DNA of 64,000 nt from Chlamydiia bacterium (GTDB lineage Bacteria; Chlamydiota; Chlamydiia; Chlamydiales; GCA-2402025), in assembly GCA_030427725.1 (NCBI GenBank), contig JAUICV010000003.1, forward strand, positions 94,304 through 158,303, read 5' to 3'. Positions 61,286 through 64,000 of the stretch are shown here, one piece after another (the stretch's first letter is position 1; the number at the start of each line of letters is the position of its first letter). The notes under the pieces are model-generated. The model worked only from the letters and a program-made list of their open reading frames with translations. It searched no databases and was not told where the DNA came from. The position numbers and the translations under genes were made by a program.

Positions 61286-62729
61286 CTTGCTGAATATCTG
61301 CAGCAATACATTCACCAGAGTCTTCTGTTTGGATAAGAAGAGCTTTGGCTTTCCATTTTCCTCGAGCAAACCTTACAAAGTTAATTAATGTGGCGAGCGA
61401 GCTATATAATACCCAAATTAAAAAAGAATGTTCGACAGGAGCTTTGGGTTTTAGAATGAAAAAATATGTTGGAGTTATAACAAGAAGCCATACACAAAGA
61501 GCTCCAGATATCATCAAAAACATGGTATCGCCAGCAGCTGTTAAAATGCCACTAAGCAACCATCTGGCATACTCTAAAACTAAATAGATGCCTGTGATTG
61601 CAAGCCCAAATCGAATCAGAGATTTTACTTCCAGAAGTTGAGCCCCCTCTAGGAGGCTAACTCCACTTGTATGAGAATCAAATGCAGAGGGAGATTTAAA
61701 AAAAAGATCCATGAGCCATTCTGGGTAGATCACAAAAAATAGGGCAACTAAAACAGAAAAGGCGCCTATTAGATACATTCCAGATTTCAGAACTTTTTTA
61801 ATGTAATCGATTTTTCCAGAGCCTATTAAGTTTCCTGCTACTGCTGCTGCGCCTTTCTCTAGTCCTAGCCCAAAAAAGACAAATAGGAGCAAAATACTTT
61901 GGCAAATACTTGAGACAAGAATATGGATGGGTCCTATTTGGCTCATCATTCTATAAAATATAGCCCAGCCAAGAAGTTCGAAAAAAACAAAGACTGCCGG
62001 AGGCATGCCAACTTTTAAGCACTTAAGAAATGGTTTCAACTTGAAAGTCCAATCTGATGTGCCATAACGCTCACGGTTATCCTTTTGTAAAAAGATATAA
62101 AACATGATGGCAGCTTGCGTTATTATACCCACTCCAGTTGCAATGCATGCTCCATTTATACCCATGGAGGGGACAAATCCTTTAATTCCGAAAATCAAAA
62201 TAGGATCTAAAATAACGTTGATTAAGTTCCCAAGCAAAGCTAGCCATTTAATCAGAGGGGTTTTTCCTTGCCCAACAAGAAATGCTGTTAACGCTGCTAG
62301 AAATACAGAAAATGGACCGAAGTACATAGTCACAGAAAAATAATTATGCTCATGATTTGTTGGAGATGGAGCTCCATAGAAAAAATTTCCAGCAAAAATA
62401 CCCATGAGAACAAAAAAGACAACCGAGATCAAGCCCAGCCAAATCATTTGCCAGACAGGTTCCCCGATTTTTTTATACTGTTTAGAGCCGTTATATTGAG
62501 CAACAAAGACTTCGGCTAAACTAGCTAAGGTTGTCCACCCAAGTAAAAAAGACCAGCTCAGTGTTCCAGCACTTGTTGCAGCATTCAAAGTTTCTGTTGA
62601 GTAAATGGATAGAAATAACCTATCCACAAAAATCATGACAAAAAGCGATAAAAAAGAAATCATTAGCGGAAGCGAAAGCTTCCAGAGTTCTTTAAAAGAT
62701 CCTGTAGAAATATCAACTTGTTTTGCCAT
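61278..62729 (-). CDS. MATE-family efflux transporter
   Basis: 483 residues with twelve helices in two halves. ELWKLSLPLMISFLSLFVMIFVDRLFLS near the start, SLAEVFVAQYNGSKQYKKIGE, GNLINVILDPILIFGI and SMGINGACIATGVG near 170-195 are typical MATE segments. It exports cationic compounds by Na+ or H+ antiport. The stop overlaps the dus start by 8 nt (ATGGATGA), so dus is probably translated by coupling. GGAATAACTTAG lies before ATG 62729. Confidence 0.87.
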   Translation of the reverse strand: MAKQVDISTGSFKELWKLSLPLMISFLSLFVMIFVDRLFLSIYSTETLNAATSAGTLSWSFLLGWTTLASLAEVFVAQYNGSKQYKKIGEPVWQMIWLGLISVVFFVLMGIFAGNFFYGAPSPTNHEHNYFSVTMYFGPFSVFLAALTAFLVGQGKTPLIKWLALLGNLINVILDPILIFGIKGFVPSMGINGACIATGVGIITQAAIMFYIFLQKDNRERYGTSDWTFKLKPFLKCLKVGMPPAVFVFFELLGWAIFYRMMSQIGPIHILVSSICQSILLLFVFFGLGLEKGAAAVAGNLIGSGKIDYIKKVLKSGMYLIGAFSVLVALFFVIYPEWLMDLFFKSPSAFDSHTSGVSLLEGAQLLEVKSLIRFGLAITGIYLVLEYARWLLSGILTAAGDTMFLMISGALCVWLLVITPTYFFILKPKAPVEHSFLIWVLYSSLATLINFVRFARGKWKAKALLIQTEDSGECIAADIQQDG

Positions 62730-62852
62730 CTAAGTTATTCCCTAATGTTTTACAACCTGTAAGAGTTCCTATATCACAGTCTAAAGTTTCGGTAGAGTAA
62801 AATGTATTTACTAAATAAAGAGAACCATTCTAATGAATCTTTCGAAGTTCAA

Positions 62853-63740
62853 TCAAGTTAATAATTTTTTTATTAAAGCTTTGTTGTGTAAATGTTTTTT
62901 GAAAAGATGCTTTTGAGCTTGATTAAGGGAAAACGCTCCTTCAGGAGTAAGAATTTTTTTAATGTGTTTGGTGGGAATACTCTCAAAGTAAGGGTTGGCA
63001 ACTTGTAAGTGATTATGTTCTAACACTTCTTCTTTAGGAAACTTATTTTTAAGTAAGATTGCATTTTTTATGCCTATATATTTGGATGAGTCTCCAACTA
63101 TATACAGAGGCTTCTTAAATTTTTTAGCTCCTAAAGCTAAAGCTAAGGACCCAACTTTGTTACTAAAACTTTTTTTAGCTATAAAATCTGCACCTAATAA
63201 CAGTACATCAGCTGCTTGTAACGCTGTTAAGGCTGCGGCATCTGTGACGTATGTTACAGAAATTTTTTCTTCTAAAAGTGCTTCAGCTAGACGCACTCCT
63301 TCATTTAAAGGCCTGGATTCTGTCACGATGACGTGAAGGTCCGGCACCAATCGCTTCAATGATTTTAAAAAGAAAAAGATACTTGAGCTGTAGCTATGAG
63401 TAAGAACATTTTTTACACCAAAAAGCTCTTTTGCTGAAGCTTCATAGGGCAGCATTAGTTCGTGTCGAATCGTATTAAGAAAAGTTATACACTCAGTTAT
63501 GGTATGACTTTTTCTATATATATATAAAAGGTCATCGATAAGATTTATAAGGCAGGCCATATGAGGCCTTGTTCTCATAATCTGTTTACCTAGTTCCAAG
63601 AGTAGATCGTAAAGGCCTTCTTCATCCTGCTGCTTAGCCATTAGGAGATCTTTTAAAGCTTTGGCAGCTTGCTGCATTAAAATTGAAGCACCGGAAAGAT
63701 GATCTTCTTCAAGTATTTTTAAAAAGTTTTCAAGAGGCAT
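62853..63740 (-). CDS. eIF2B/ribose-1,5-bisphosphate isomerase-like protein
   Basis: 295 residues. LTHSYSSSIFFFL near 111-123, VIVTESRPLNEGVRLAEALLEE near 135-156, DVLLLGADFIAKKSFSNKVGSLALALGAKKFKKPLYIV near 175-212 fit the MtnA/eIF2B-alpha superfamily, whose members include methylthioribose-1-phosphate isomerase and ribose-1,5-bisphosphate isomerase. The catalytic Cys typical of isomerases (in GTV.T.CN..A) is not apparent: the matching stretch reads THSYSSS. It may therefore be a regulatory subunit-like or altered enzyme. The helical N-terminal domain is complete. Weak ribosome-binding site. Confidence 0.7.
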   Translation of the reverse strand: MPLENFLKILEEDHLSGASILMQQAAKALKDLLMAKQQDEEGLYDLLLELGKQIMRTRPHMACLINLIDDLLYIYRKSHTITECITFLNTIRHELMLPYEASAKELFGVKNVLTHSYSSSIFFFLKSLKRLVPDLHVIVTESRPLNEGVRLAEALLEEKISVTYVTDAAALTALQAADVLLLGADFIAKKSFSNKVGSLALALGAKKFKKPLYIVGDSSKYIGIKNAILLKNKFPKEEVLEHNHLQVANPYFESIPTKHIKKILTPEGAFSLNQAQKHLFKKHLHNKALIKKLLT

Positions 63741-63849
63741 AAACCGAACCTTTTTTCATAGAGAAAATGGGGTGTTTTTCAGGGGTAAAATAATTACTAA
63801 AAATAGGTAAAAGACACTTGTGATTGATAAATTTTTTAGATTTTTTTTG

Positions 63850-63880
63850 CAAAACGTTTGCGATAAATTCGAACGTTTTG
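63850..63880. promoter_or_regulatory. 9-bp inverted repeat upstream of the eIF2B-like gene
   Basis: CAAAACGTT (63850-63858) and AACGTTTTG (63872-63880) form a perfect inverted repeat with a 13-bp spacer, about 110 bp before the start at 63740. It could be an operator for the leftward gene or for a rightward gene outside the window. The remaining 63881-64000 show no gene I can support. Confidence 0.4.
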
Positions 63881-64000
63881 TATTGTAATGTCATCTTTTT
63901 GAGGATAGAACATCCCAAGTTAAGAACAGTAAGTCTAAGAACTTACGTCGGATTTTTGGAAAGTAAAAGAGAAGTGAAAAGACTTACGAATTATGTCAAA

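Noticed and set aside
63730..63918. 62-codon minus-strand frame before the eIF2B-like gene
   Set aside because: No ribosome-binding site, overlaps the next gene, odd composition and an inverted repeat runs through it; probably chance.

Overview
The window looks like a chromosomal segment of an AT-rich, host-associated Gram-negative bacterium, most probably a chlamydia-like organism (Chlamydiae outside Chlamydiaceae); a Legionella/Coxiella-type lineage is a weaker alternative. Reasons: a MOMP-like porin, hydrophobic Inc-like proteins, a eukaryote-type sterol reductase, GT90 (CAP10) glycosyltransferases, several MFS carriers of the kind common in intracellular bacteria, and many secreted proteins of unknown function. 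The species assignment is inference. The standard genetic code applies, because TGA ends several intact genes. I found no rRNA, tRNA, insertion sequence, prophage or CRISPR array. Genes are tightly packed, with many tail-to-tail pairs.

Layout. 0-11 kb: the 3' part of a glycosyltransferase/papain-like fusion gene, trmH, an EEP-fold hydrolase, an MFS carrier with thymidine kinase, a cyclase gene broken by one TGA, and a secreted NagB/PIG-L fusion. 11-16.4 kb: an Inc-like protein, a second MFS carrier and two related secreted proteins. 16.6-20.9 kb: a two-gene RND efflux operon. 21-26.4 kb: an orphan APS kinase, two divergent large unknown genes, an SDR and a NIF3-C-like protein. 26.4-36 kb is a surface and secretion block: two membrane-anchored GT4 paralogues, a GT90 enzyme, a YVTN propeller that has lost a normal start codon, a MOMP-like porin, a GH64-like secreted protein and a sterol reductase. 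36-41 kb: RlmD, small membrane proteins, an SUI1/YciH protein and a cytoplasmic trehalase. 41-49 kb: an outer-membrane barrel, a Lpd-like reductase, a nitrilase-SDR-hemH operon, a five-repeat unknown protein and two translation-related genes. 49-58.6 kb: MFS, YchJ, MscS and DMT proteins, a secreted C45-type acyltransferase, NDH-2 fused to a cyclic-nucleotide-binding domain, a mutarotase and a secreted HD hydrolase. 58.6-60.3 kb: an apparent gene islet inserted at the 3' end of dus, bounded by a perfect 33-bp direct repeat. 60.3-64 kb: dus, a MATE transporter and an eIF2B-like protein.

How the genes fit together. Much of the coding capacity deals with host-derived material and the cell surface: nucleoside salvage (tdk), trehalose use, sterol modification, drug and metabolite transport, and surface glycans and porins. 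The rest is translation and RNA modification (trmH, rlmD, RsuA-family pseudouridine synthase, dus, an RF-like rescue factor, YciH) and redox/haem metabolism (hemH, NDH-2, Lpd-like).

Most worth checking: the dus islet; the five-repeat protein at 46-48 kb; the glycosyltransferase/permuted-papain fusion; inverted repeats placed on shared stop codons of convergent genes; and two single-base lesions (TGG to TGA in the cyclase, probable GTG to GTA at the YVTN start) that suggest recent gene decay or sequencing errors.
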